Assembly (NCBI RefSeq): GCF_900109365.1
Contig: NZ_FNZR01000001.1
Span: forward strand, 496,001 to 560,000
Direction of reading: 5' to 3'
DNA from: Parapedobacter koreensis
GTDB lineage: Bacteria; Bacteroidota; Bacteroidia; Sphingobacteriales; Sphingobacteriaceae
Length of the DNA stretch: 64,000 nucleotides
In this document: piece by piece, positions 52,485-60,897 of the stretch
How positions within the stretch are numbered: position 1 is the stretch's first letter
How the letters are laid out: every line of letters starts with the position of its first letter
The notes under the pieces: generated by a model
The model's database searches: none
Told to the model about the DNA's origin: nothing
Seen by the model: only the letters and a program-made list of their open reading frames with translations
Translations under genes and position numbers: made by a program

Positions 52485-53138
52485 TCAAATGGTATAACGG
52501 AAACCGTCACCGCTATCCTGCCCGCTTATCTGTCCGGTTTTCAACAAATGATTCAATCGGAAGGCGGCCACCCTTTTAAGTTTCGTGAGGCCGTAGCTTG
52601 GCTCCAAGTCGTCAAGGTAGTCTATCAGTTCCGCTTTGGTACTGTTGTTTCTCTGCCCCAATGCATAACGGATTTTTTCGTCCATGGTAGCAGCCGGATC
52701 AAAGGAAGCAGGCACCGTGGATGCCGTTGATGCAGACGCGACAGCCACTTTGCTTTTGGTAGTACGCGGCGATCGAACCTTCTTTGCAGGTATTTTCGGC
52801 AATTCAGGTACGATGACGATGGGTGGCGTCGTAACTGCTGAGGGCCTACCACGGCGTGCCGGACGTTTTTCCAATTTTTCCGCAGTTGCGGCAATTACAG
52901 CAATGGCCTCCGGTGTAGCCTCCGATTTGGGAAGCATCGCTTTAGCTACCTTTTTCCGGATAGCCTTTTTCAGTTTTTTCTTTTTATCTTTCTTTTTGCC
53001 CTTTTTCTCGATCGCCTTTTCATCCGTTCCAAAAAAAGTCAGTGCGGCATCAATTTTGCTCAATTCTTCCTGTAGAGACTGCTTGCGTTCCTGAAGATAA
53101 GCGATTACATCACTATCTGCAATTTTTGATTTTGCCAT
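52485..53138 (-). CDS. Hypothetical Lys-rich protein, probable nucleic-acid-binding
   Basis: 217 residues, family not recognised. Residues ~8-35 are a likely coiled-coil helix (IAYLQERKQSLQEELSKIDA). Residues ~45-70 are very Lys-rich (KKGKKKDKKKKLKKAIRKK), and ~95-100 an AT-hook-like RRGRP. A Pro/Ala/Thr-rich linker follows, then ~155-217 a compact domain (IRYALGQRNNSTKAELIDYL, LTKLKRVAAFRLNHLLKTG) that looks like a small winged helix. The composition suggests a histone H1-like or HU-associated chromatin protein. It has its own perfect promoter (53161-53191) and ends 30 nt from the convergent lipoprotein gene. Function not assigned. Confidence 0.8.
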   Translation of the reverse strand: MAKSKIADSDVIAYLQERKQSLQEELSKIDAALTFFGTDEKAIEKKGKKKDKKKKLKKAIRKKVAKAMLPKSEATPEAIAVIAATAEKLEKRPARRGRPSAVTTPPIVIVPELPKIPAKKVRSPRTTKSKVAVASASTASTVPASFDPAATMDEKIRYALGQRNNSTKAELIDYLDDLEPSYGLTKLKRVAAFRLNHLLKTGQISGQDSGDGFRYTI

Positions 53139-53160
53139 ATTACCTATCTGATTACTTTGT

Positions 53161-53191
53161 CAAAAGTATTCATTTTTAGCAAAATAACAAA
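53161..53191 (-). promoter_or_regulatory. Consensus Bacteroidetes promoter of the Lys-rich protein gene
   Basis: Minus strand: TTTG, exactly 19 nt, TACTTTTG, a full match to TTTG-N19-TAnnTTTG. It lies in the gap after the pgl stop, so the gene is transcribed separately from pgl-zwf. Confidence 0.75.
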
Positions 53192-53196
53192 TTGGA

Positions 53197-53913
53197 TTAA
53201 ACCCGACTGGCGGCGGCCTCATCCACGAACCACGTAATCTGTTCGTCAGCCCTATCGAGAAGCTGTGCAGGGTAATGCTCAATATTAGGAGCACCCTTCA
53301 ACACTTCATATAATGCATCGGCCTTATTAGCACCATAAGCAATGACCGCTACATGGGATGCCCGATTGACTATCGGCACCGTGAGTGTAATGCGGTACAT
53401 GTCCTGCGCATCAAGGTAATATGCTGCTACCCACTTATTGCGTTCATGCAGTACATCGGTATGGGGAAACCACGATGCCGTATGGCCATCTGGCCCCATT
53501 CCCAACAATATCAGATCAAAGCAACCATCCGGCTGAAGATGAAGCCTCAGCGTCTGCTCGTATTCCCGGGCAAACTCCTGGGGCGATACCCCGTCAGCCC
53601 ACATCGGAAAAACTTGTTCTTCGGGGACAGGAACGTGCTTGAGCAAGGTCGTCAATGCCATTCGTGCATTGCTTCGCTCATCATCCAGTGGCACCCATCG
53701 CTCGTCGCCCCAAAACACATACACATTTTCCCATTGCACCTGATCACGATAGGGTGCTTGGGCCAGCAGTTGGTACAACCCAATTGGTGAGGATCCTCCG
53801 GTCAACGCCACGGTGAAGTACCCATTTTGGGTAATGGCATCATTTGCCGCTTGTATAAATAGTGCAGCAGCTTCTACATTGAGCTGTTGCAAATCATTGA
53901 ATCGCTTAATCAT
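53197..53913 (-). CDS. pgl: 6-phosphogluconolactonase
   Basis: 238 residues of the NagB/SOL family: FTVALTGGSSPIGLYQLLA (phosphate-binding loop), VYVFWGDERWVPLDDERSNARMA, LILLGMGPDGHTASWFP and HVAVIAYGANKADAL. It hydrolyses 6-phosphoglucono-lactone, the product of the upstream zwf enzyme, in the oxidative pentose phosphate pathway. It starts 3 nt after the zwf stop, so co-translation is likely. Length is normal for bacterial DevB/Pgl. A cytoplasmic housekeeping gene; nothing unusual is seen. Confidence 0.95.
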   Translation of the reverse strand: MIKRFNDLQQLNVEAAALFIQAANDAITQNGYFTVALTGGSSPIGLYQLLAQAPYRDQVQWENVYVFWGDERWVPLDDERSNARMALTTLLKHVPVPEEQVFPMWADGVSPQEFAREYEQTLRLHLQPDGCFDLILLGMGPDGHTASWFPHTDVLHERNKWVAAYYLDAQDMYRITLTVPIVNRASHVAVIAYGANKADALYEVLKGAPNIEHYPAQLLDRADEQITWFVDEAAASRV

Positions 53914-53916
53914 ATT

Positions 53917-55419
53917 TTAACTATGTAGGTTTATTGCCCAGACATGTCCTTGTCTTGCAATCAGTGCTTCCGAACTTTCCGGTCCCCAAGTGCCAGCAGC
54001 ATAATTGGGGAAGTCCAGCGAATCCCGGCTTTCCCATGCTTCCAGTATCGGGGTGATCACATCCCATGCCTCTTCTACTTGGTCAGACCGCATGAACAGG
54101 GTAGCATCACCGCGCATGGCATCCAGCAATAGCGTTTCGTAAGCCTCCGGTGTCTGTGTGGAGCAAGTGTCATAGTTAAACACCATTTCCGCAGGATTGA
54201 GGCTCATTTCCAGCCCCTGTTTCTTTGCCGTGAAGCGCAGCCTGATATCCATCGAAGGTTGGATATTGATGGTTAATCGGTTTGGCATCAAGTTGCCCGC
54301 TTGGCTTGGCGAAAAGGTAGAGTGGGGCACCGGTCTGAACTGAATCGTAATGGAGGAGGTCTTTTCCTGCATCCGTTTGCCTGTACGCAGGTAAATGGGC
54401 ACGCCCTGCCACCGCCAATTGTCGATATACAGTTGCACGGCCGCATACGTCTCGGTATTGGAGTCGTGATCTACCCCCCCTTCTTCCCGATAGCCGGGCA
54501 CTTTCTTACCATTAATCCAGCCGGCACCATATTGACCCCGCACGGCATATTTGTGCACCTCCTCGGGCCGCAGTCGCCGGATGGCCCGCATCACGTCTAC
54601 CTTACGGTTACGTATTTCCTCCGCTTGGAAGGAAATAGGCGCTTCCATAGCAATCATGCACAGCACCTGCAGGAGGTGGTTTTGTATCATATCCCGTAAT
54701 GCTCCCGAATGCTCATAGTAGCTCCCCCGATCTTCCACGCCTACTTGCTCGGCTACCGTAATTTGGATATAATCGATGTAATTGCGGTTCCATAGGGGCT
54801 CGAAGAGCGCATTGGCAAAGCGAAATGCCAGGATATTCTGGACGGTCTCCTTGCCAAGGTAATGATCGATGCGATAAATCTGATCCTCTTGGAACGTCTG
54901 TCCCAGCAAATTGTTGAGTGCTACGGCCGTTTGTTTGTTGTACCCGAAAGGTTTTTCAATAATAATCCGATCGGATGCGGGTATATTCGCCAATCCATAT
55001 TTACTGATATTCACCGTTGTCGCTTCGATAAACTGTGGTGCGACAGATAAATAAAACAACCGATTAGCGCGGAGTCCCCATGCTTGGTCAAGCGCGTCCA
55101 GCTTGGCAGCCAACCCCTGATAGGCCACGGTATCGTTGATGTTGGACTCAAAATAAGAAATAGCGGCATTAAATTGTTGCCACTGACCATCGTCGGGTTT
55201 CCCCTTCCGGGAAAATTCCACCAAGCCCTCATACAGGTGATCTTTATACTCATCATCCGTAAGTTTTGTCCTGCCGAGGCCGATAATGGCAAACTTTTCG
55301 GGCATCCAGCCGTCTATATGCAAGTTGTAAAACGCGGGGATCAACTTCCTTTTGGTAAGGTCGCCCGTGCCACCAAAGATGACGATGATGGTGGGGGCTA
55401 ATTTTCTGCCTGATTTCAT
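53917..55419 (-). CDS. zwf: Glucose-6-phosphate 1-dehydrogenase
   Basis: 500 residues. NADP-binding [18 protein letters not shown] at the N-terminus, [13 protein letters not shown], and the substrate-binding [15 protein letters not shown] with the conserved catalytic His. The C-terminal domain has RTGKRM and [20 protein letters not shown]. It catalyses the first step of the oxidative pentose phosphate pathway. It is followed at once by pgl and preceded, across 49 nt, by rpiB. No 6-phosphogluconate dehydrogenase gene (gnd), the usual third partner, is in the window. Confidence 0.97.
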   Translation of the reverse strand: MKSGRKLAPTIIVIFGGTGDLTKRKLIPAFYNLHIDGWMPEKFAIIGLGRTKLTDDEYKDHLYEGLVEFSRKGKPDDGQWQQFNAAISYFESNINDTVAYQGLAAKLDALDQAWGLRANRLFYLSVAPQFIEATTVNISKYGLANIPASDRIIIEKPFGYNKQTAVALNNLLGQTFQEDQIYRIDHYLGKETVQNILAFRFANALFEPLWNRNYIDYIQITVAEQVGVEDRGSYYEHSGALRDMIQNHLLQVLCMIAMEAPISFQAEEIRNRKVDVMRAIRRLRPEEVHKYAVRGQYGAGWINGKKVPGYREEGGVDHDSNTETYAAVQLYIDNWRWQGVPIYLRTGKRMQEKTSSITIQFRPVPHSTFSPSQAGNLMPNRLTINIQPSMDIRLRFTAKKQGLEMSLNPAEMVFNYDTCSTQTPEAYETLLLDAMRGDATLFMRSDQVEEAWDVITPILEAWESRDSLDFPNYAAGTWGPESSEALIARQGHVWAINLHS

Positions 55420-55468
55420 TTGTTCAATGTGTTTTAATAGTAGTATTGCCGGCTATCCGCAGGCCGGT

Positions 55469-55942
55469 TTATGGTTTCATCCCTATCAGTGCCTGTCTCT
55501 CCAATGCAAGCACTTTCTGCAATCGCCGCTCAAAACGCTCCCCACCATCATAGCTTGCCTGAAGGAATGCGTTCGCCACTTCCCAAATTAGCATGGGCCC
55601 GATGACCCGCCCCCCTACACAGAGCAGGTTCATATCATCATGTTCCACACCTTGATGGGCAGAATAGGTATCGGTAATCAATGCTGCGCGTATGCCCGGT
55701 ATTTTATTGGCCGCAATGGATACGCCTACGCCGCTTCCGCAGACCGCTATGCCCCTTTCTACTTCTTTATTCGCCACGGCACGCGCCAAGGGCACGATGA
55801 TATCCGGATAATCATCTGCTGGATCAACCGCTAACGCGCCATAATCCTGCACCTCATACCCTGCACCAATAAGTTTGGCTATCAACTGGTTTTTCTGTTC
55901 AAAACCGGCATGGTCTGCCGCTACGCCTACCTTCATCGTCAT
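55469..55942 (-). CDS. rpiB: Ribose-5-phosphate isomerase B
   Basis: 157 residues, the RpiB/LacAB fold: VGVAADHAGFEQKNQL at the start, AVCGSGVGVSIAANKIPGIRAAL with the catalytic Cys, and NLLCVGGRVIG near the end. It converts ribulose-5-phosphate to ribose-5-phosphate. A second ATG two codons in (55936) is an alternative start. Upstream of zwf-pgl on the same strand, it completes a small pentose phosphate group. Slightly long, with a C-terminal tail after the usual end. Confidence 0.94.
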   Translation of the reverse strand: MTMKVGVAADHAGFEQKNQLIAKLIGAGYEVQDYGALAVDPADDYPDIIVPLARAVANKEVERGIAVCGSGVGVSIAANKIPGIRAALITDTYSAHQGVEHDDMNLLCVGGRVIGPMLIWEVANAFLQASYDGGERFERRLQKVLALERQALIGMKP

Positions 55943-56059
55943 ACAGTATATCGATTACTTAGTACTTGCCGCCCTAATTTGGTATCCAAATTTAAGGCGG
56001 CTCAAGTTAGCCAAAAAATCCATATCGTGTTTAACGGTTATGTCAAAAATTATAACGAC

Positions 56060-56088
56060 AAAAAGCCGGCTGATGTTTGAACAGCCGG
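56060..56088 (-). terminator. Intrinsic terminator after the isomerase-like gene
   Basis: On the minus strand a 7-bp stem CCGGCTG / CAGCCGG around a 9-nt loop is followed by C and five T. It lies 74 nt after the stop of the gene at 56162 and fits as the end of the GH92/GH71 cluster transcript. The rest of the 219-nt gap shows no other feature. Confidence 0.7.
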
Positions 56089-56161
56089 TATCAAAGACAG
56101 AGGAAGGGTAAGCTCTGCTATCTCCCCGGTCTTGACAATCTCAAGACGCTCATTGGGGCAT

Positions 56162-57031
56162 TCAGAATGTAAGTCCTTTCACATATTTTACGTTGCGTTC
56201 CATGCTCTCCATGGGAGTCGATCCCGCAAACTGCTCCTGCTCGATAAAGAGGTGGTTCATCCCGGCTTGTTTTCCGTTTTTGATCAGATTGACGATATCA
56301 AGGTCGCCCTTGCCCAATTCGACGCTGCGGCGACCGTCCATATCTTTAAGGTGCCAAAGCCCGAACCTACCCTTATATCTTCTAAAATAATCCAGTGGAT
56401 CGTTGCCGGTGGCCACCATCCACCCCAAATCCAACTCCATGGTCACCAGATCGGAATCGGTGTGTTCCAGTAGGAGGTCATACAGTACCTGCCCATTTTC
56501 CTGTTGGAATTCAACACTATGGTTATGATAGCCAAAGATAAGCCGGTGTTTCTTGCACGCTTCTCCGGCTTTATTGAATAATTCGGCAGCCCGCTTGTAG
56601 TTGTCCGCGGTTTTACCCTCGTTTGGCAACGAACGGCAAATTAAGTATTCCTGCCCCGCTTCTACCGCATCTTCCATACTTTGTTGCCATTGATCATCCA
56701 GCGACACGTGCCCGCTGCGTACCGTCATACCCAGATCCTGGCAAATCTGCTTGATTTCCTTGGGTGCTAATCCATAAAAGGCTCCTTTTCCCGGCTCCGC
56801 AGCAGATTCAATATCGGTAAAGCCAAATGCAGCGAGTTGCTTCAACGTGCCTATCGGATCGGCCAGCATTTCCCCCCGCACCGAATACAATTGGAGTCCT
56901 ACCTGCTTGATCTTGGCTAAGCTAAGCCCCTCGGAGATGCCCGCTTTCGCCAACGACGGTAATAACAGAGCGCCTACGGCTACTTTCTGCATGTCCTTTA
57001 AAAATCTACGACGTCCTTGAATCTTCATCAT
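56162..57031 (-). CDS. Exported sugar phosphate isomerase/epimerase-like TIM-barrel protein
   Basis: 289 residues of the xylose-isomerase-like AP_endonuc_2 fold: VGLQLYSVRGEM at the first strand, GFTDIESAAEP, FGYHNHSVEFQ (metal His), TMELDLGWMVATGNDPLDYF and LWHLKDMDG. The N-terminus GRRRFLKDMQKVAVGALLLP is a Tat-type signal. Members of this secreted group often act on sugars or keto-sugar derivatives in polysaccharide loci (known for related 3-keto-glycoside enzymes), but the reaction is not determinable here. It may belong with the glycosidase cluster upstream, 46 nt away. Confidence 0.85.
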   Translation of the reverse strand: MMKIQGRRRFLKDMQKVAVGALLLPSLAKAGISEGLSLAKIKQVGLQLYSVRGEMLADPIGTLKQLAAFGFTDIESAAEPGKGAFYGLAPKEIKQICQDLGMTVRSGHVSLDDQWQQSMEDAVEAGQEYLICRSLPNEGKTADNYKRAAELFNKAGEACKKHRLIFGYHNHSVEFQQENGQVLYDLLLEHTDSDLVTMELDLGWMVATGNDPLDYFRRYKGRFGLWHLKDMDGRRSVELGKGDLDIVNLIKNGKQAGMNHLFIEQEQFAGSTPMESMERNVKYVKGLTF

Positions 57032-57077
57032 TTATTAAGTTAATCAACACAGGTTAGTTCCGCTCCATCCCCAGCCA

Positions 57078-58358
57078 TTATTTCCGTTGGGGTCTTGATT
57101 CGTTATACGCTCCTTCCCCACGAATCCACGCCGCAGCTTGGCCTGCAAGCCAGAGGTAATGATCGGTGGGCAGATCATCTTCAATACCAATAAACCGGAG
57201 TCCTCCATCGCCATTGAGCGGCGTATCTTTCTCATTGGCGGCTTTGAAGATAGCCGTACCTTCATCAATCTCATCAAACATCGCGATGTACAATGACTTG
57301 GCTCCCGCTTGCTTGGCCGCGGCCACCTGCTGCCAGAAAAAGTCGCCTTTCAGGCGTGGTATCTGGTGGTATATCTTGGGATCTTGGTGCATGTTGCCCC
57401 AGCTGAAACCAGCAAAAACCAGCGGCACGTAGTCAACACCGTTGGCCGCACACCAAGCGACATCGCCAGCGACCACCGAAGGCTTGAATGTCTTGCTGTT
57501 ATAACGCCCAACAGCCCAAGGCATTGCGATATCCGCTTTCTTGATGAGATCATGCAACGCAGTCGAGGGCTCGGTATCGTTGCCCAAGGTGCTCCAATAG
57601 TAGGGTACACCAAGCATGATGGAGACGTTGTGCTCAGGTGTTTTCAGCCGGTCGACCAACTTATCCACATCAGCGATAGTATAGCGCCTCCGGTCGTTGA
57701 ATCCCACGCCCCAGATGGTCATCATGGGCTTTCCCCGATGCCATAGGTAGGTCGGATTGACCGCCGGATCCGTCAATTTAAAGGTCTGTACAAGCTCCTT
57801 CCAATCCGCCTCAACCAGTGCAATATCTTCACTGCGGCAACCACTGAGATCGTACATTACACTGATAGCCCTGCCGTATTTTTTTGCAGCCTTCAATGCA
57901 TTTTCAAGTACTTTGTTGAAATGCCTTTTCCCGGATGGGTTTTTGATTTCACCCACGAAACGTTGCATATGCACCCCATCGATGCCGTATTCTTTCATCC
58001 ATTTGAAGTGAAGGTCCACGCTTTCTTCGTCGTAAGGGCTGTACAAGTAGGCATCCCGGCCATCGGCAAACTTAAAGGGTGACTTATACGTCTTGGTATA
58101 TTCCCTGATATCCGGCCAAAAATCCACATTGGTGCTCCCCGGCGCGAACACGCCTCCCCGACCCCGATAATGGTACCATCCCCGATTGGAGCCATCGCCT
58201 TCGGCCGCAAACCATCCTTGGTAACCGGCCATTACAAGCCCGGTGTAGGAGGCATAAACGGGTTTCACATTGTTTCCGCCCTGGGCAACTAAGTTTTGGC
58301 CCGTAAGCAACAAAACCAATGCGCTAATGATATGACTTATGCTTTTCATGATGTTCAT
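57078..58358 (-). CDS. Glycoside hydrolase family 71/99-like protein, secreted
   Basis: 426 residues with a signal peptide ending NLVAQ. Conserved blocks are YASYTGLVMAGYQGWFAAEG, GIDGVHMQRFVGE, ISVMYDLSG, IMLGVPYYW, AMPWAVGRY and the late IAMFDEIDEGTAIFKAA, whose acidic residues likely include the catalytic pair. GH99 endo-acting alpha-mannosidases/mannanases work with GH92 exo-mannosidases in yeast-mannan and N-glycan utilisation. A paralogue lies at 63203, so the cluster has two. The first 4 nt overlap the upstream gene end (ATGA), so translation is coupled. Exact activity unproven. Confidence 0.85.
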   Translation of the reverse strand: MNIMKSISHIISALVLLLTGQNLVAQGGNNVKPVYASYTGLVMAGYQGWFAAEGDGSNRGWYHYRGRGGVFAPGSTNVDFWPDIREYTKTYKSPFKFADGRDAYLYSPYDEESVDLHFKWMKEYGIDGVHMQRFVGEIKNPSGKRHFNKVLENALKAAKKYGRAISVMYDLSGCRSEDIALVEADWKELVQTFKLTDPAVNPTYLWHRGKPMMTIWGVGFNDRRRYTIADVDKLVDRLKTPEHNVSIMLGVPYYWSTLGNDTEPSTALHDLIKKADIAMPWAVGRYNSKTFKPSVVAGDVAWCAANGVDYVPLVFAGFSWGNMHQDPKIYHQIPRLKGDFFWQQVAAAKQAGAKSLYIAMFDEIDEGTAIFKAANEKDTPLNGDGGLRFIGIEDDLPTDHYLWLAGQAAAWIRGEGAYNESRPQRK

Positions 58359-59596
58359 TTAGTAGGTTGAATGATACGGTTGTATAGTTCCTCGGCATGA
58401 TCTACGCATGCAACCGCCTGTATGACGGCGTTCGGATTATCCACGGTCAGCGGATCCGCTGCCGTATAATTGCGCATCCGGCATCCGAAAAGTGAAATGG
58501 TAAGCCGCTTATCCCCCTTCACCCAAAGGAAATCGTACGACTTCTCCAAGTTGGTGAGTGCACCGTTACCACCGGAAAATGCTTCCACATTCGAAATCGC
58601 GGTATGTCCTTGGCCTTCAATGATAATGGGACGGGTTTCTTCCAGTGTATTTCCGGCATTGGCGATAATGGAGCCCTGAGCAATCTGCCAATTCCGGTTT
58701 TTGGTATTCGAACCTTCTTTATAAATACCCACGGCAACGCAGTCCAGGTTGAAGTTGGTCAACTGACCATAGCTTTCGCTCCCGAGATGGATGCCGCCCC
58801 ACGTGGCGAACGTAAATACATCCATTAATTGGGCATTATCCGTATGGTTGACGCTATAAGCGAATGTTTTGCGATCCACTACCGAGTCGATGACTGCCTT
58901 TGAAAAACGATATCCGATTTCGCGCATGATGGCCGGATTGACATGGCAATGCAGAAACCGTGGGATATCGTAGCAATAATCGATACGAATAAATTCGCCA
59001 CTCAGCGGATAGCCATAGCAGTGCTCAATGAGGATCAACTCACACTTAAACTTGGGATCGGCATTGAAGTCCATGGCCACGTATTCGCCATAAAATGTCA
59101 AGTCAGCTAATTTCACCCCTTGCGTAAACGCCATTTTATTCAGCTGGATCGTCGGCGGATAAGGAATGACCTTAGCCGGGTCTTCCAGCTCCTGCTTTGA
59201 GTACCAAAACTGGATGCCTTCGATACGTGTACCAGATTCCACCACGATAAACGGTTTGCTGTCGTCGGTAATATTGAAGACGCTGCCCACTGGCCGTTTG
59301 GCTTCTGGATGGCGGGTGCCTCTTGGCGTAGGCCCATTAGCCCCTACCAACGAGACATTTTTTTTCAAGATAATGCCGCCGTCAATGGGGTAAGGAACCT
59401 CAACCGGTTCGATATACAGGGCGGCACCACTGCGAGTTGCCCAGTCTATCGCTTTCTGCAGGTTTTTTGCATTCACGGAGGCCTCATTGGTAGGCAGTAC
59501 GCCAAACTCCTGGATACTCTTCATTTGTGCCTGCGCGGTTGACAGCATCACGGCTGCCAATAAGAGCATAACTAATACGGAACGTGTGTGTTTCAT
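58355..59596 (-). CDS. Secreted right-handed beta-helix protein (pectate lyase 3 / GH28-like superfamily)
   Basis: 413 residues with a signal peptide ending TAQAQ. FGVLPTNEASVNAKNLQKAI is the start of the Pectate_lyase_3/GH28-related fold (parallel beta-helix, as in phage tailspikes), followed by a PYPIDGGIILKKNVSLVG beta rung and repeated short strands to ~380. No complete set of GH28 catalytic Asp motifs is visible, so it may be a lyase, isomerase or binding protein. Its stop overlaps the GH71/99-like start by 4 nt. Probably acts on a side chain of the same polysaccharide. Confidence 0.75.
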   Translation of the reverse strand: MKHTRSVLVMLLLAAVMLSTAQAQMKSIQEFGVLPTNEASVNAKNLQKAIDWATRSGAALYIEPVEVPYPIDGGIILKKNVSLVGANGPTPRGTRHPEAKRPVGSVFNITDDSKPFIVVESGTRIEGIQFWYSKQELEDPAKVIPYPPTIQLNKMAFTQGVKLADLTFYGEYVAMDFNADPKFKCELILIEHCYGYPLSGEFIRIDYCYDIPRFLHCHVNPAIMREIGYRFSKAVIDSVVDRKTFAYSVNHTDNAQLMDVFTFATWGGIHLGSESYGQLTNFNLDCVAVGIYKEGSNTKNRNWQIAQGSIIANAGNTLEETRPIIIEGQGHTAISNVEAFSGGNGALTNLEKSYDFLWVKGDKRLTISLFGCRMRNYTAADPLTVDNPNAVIQAVACVDHAEELYNRIIQPTK

Positions 59597-59611
59597 GGAT
59601 CTGATGGTTAA

Positions 59612-60889
59612 TTAATTCGTTTTCCCCCAGATGGCTTTAATGGTGTTTTCCTGGTTTTTGCCCATTGGGCAATTCGGGCCTTGGGTATTCGCCCGGTATC
59701 GGTTTGTTTCGGCCCCGGTAATGATTCGGCTTCCCGGCATTTGCAAGAAACCGTAGGGGTCAGTTTGCCGAACCCATTGGTGGGCATAATGGAGAAATTC
59801 ATTCCGATAGTCCTCCGGTTGTTTTGAAAACCAGGTGATCTCATCGTATCCCCAAGCGTAATGATCTTTCCAGTTGGGTTCGTCACGATGTTTGCTGATA
59901 CCGAAATTGTCAAATTCAACCAAGTACAGACTACGTTCACAAGACCATCCACTTGGCGTAATCCCTCCCATCGTCTTTTGGTAAATGCCATCGTAGTAAC
60001 CTACTTCCAGTTCGACTTTTTGCGGCTCATCGATGATTTCCTTCAAACGGAGCGGAAAGGAGACATAGTCAAAGAGCAACTTTCCATCCACGACCATGCC
60101 ACCGTTGGGCAGGTGGGAATCGCAAATGACCGTACCCCTACGGGCGACGGTCAAGGCCGATAACCGAACCTTATCCAACAATTCTTTCCAAGCCGCAAAA
60201 CCGGCTTCACGACCAGCCATTGCCATCAGCTGTGCCTGTCCGAAATGGATGGCTTCTATCCCAATTTCCATGTACCTGCATGCCAGGTAATAGAAAAACA
60301 ATTTCGTTTCCATTTGGGTAATATCCGGTACGCTGCTTCCCTTGCGCCAGTGGTCTACCAAACGGCCTTCTTTATTAAGCATCGCTTGATAAACAAAATT
60401 CCGTTGTTCTACCGGGAGACCAAAAGCTTCGAACACCCACACCGGCACGGGAATATCTTCCACGTTCTCGGTGACGATTTCAAAAACCGCAGCCTGGAAA
60501 ACCACCGTGCTGTCATACGCATGGAAAGCATCAATAGCAGCCTTCGCATTCGCCCAGAAGGAAGGCATCAGGAAGAAATGCTCCTTGCCCCAAGAATAAA
60601 CGGACCGACCAATGAATTTTGCACCGATATTTTTCAGCATCCGGATATCATCCTCCTTGTTTGGATAAGGACCGTCGTTGTAGCAGCCTTCGCTGGCTAT
60701 TAATTCGGCCTGTGTAATGCTCCTGCTCAAGTAATTCGCCAGCACTTGCTGGGATATAATGCCATCGGCGAAGTAGTAAGACGAATCCGTGTCCATTTTT
60801 GATGCGTATGACGCGTACGTGTATCCGTGCATCGACAGCAATAGCAAGCAGGCGATAATCGGTATCCGTAATAATCTACTCATTGTCAT
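59612..60889 (-). CDS. Secreted protein of unknown function, probable TIM-barrel glycosidase-like
   Basis: 425 residues with a signal peptide ending TYAS. I do not recognise the family. Visible blocks are ISQQVLANYLSRSITQAEL, GAKFIGRSVYSWGKEHFF, VVFQAAVFEIVTENVEDIPVP, MEIGIEAIHFGQ and GTVICDSHLPNG, which look like strand ends of a barrel with acidic residues (Glu in AVFEI). Aromatic residues in the latter half (YAWGYDEITWF) suit a carbohydrate site. It is 16 nt from the beta-helix gene and 8 nt from the GH92 gene, so it is probably one operon. A glycosidase role is inferred from context only. Confidence 0.7.
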   Translation of the reverse strand: MTMSRLLRIPIIACLLLLSMHGYTYASYASKMDTDSSYYFADGIISQQVLANYLSRSITQAELIASEGCYNDGPYPNKEDDIRMLKNIGAKFIGRSVYSWGKEHFFLMPSFWANAKAAIDAFHAYDSTVVFQAAVFEIVTENVEDIPVPVWVFEAFGLPVEQRNFVYQAMLNKEGRLVDHWRKGSSVPDITQMETKLFFYYLACRYMEIGIEAIHFGQAQLMAMAGREAGFAAWKELLDKVRLSALTVARRGTVICDSHLPNGGMVVDGKLLFDYVSFPLRLKEIIDEPQKVELEVGYYDGIYQKTMGGITPSGWSCERSLYLVEFDNFGISKHRDEPNWKDHYAWGYDEITWFSKQPEDYRNEFLHYAHQWVRQTDPYGFLQMPGSRIITGAETNRYRANTQGPNCPMGKNQENTIKAIWGKTN

Positions 60890-60897
60890 GATTTACA

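Noticed and set aside
53197..55942. Pentose phosphate genes as part of the phosphorus island
   Set aside because: They are common housekeeping genes, with no Pho-box-like repeat found upstream; their position is probably coincidental.
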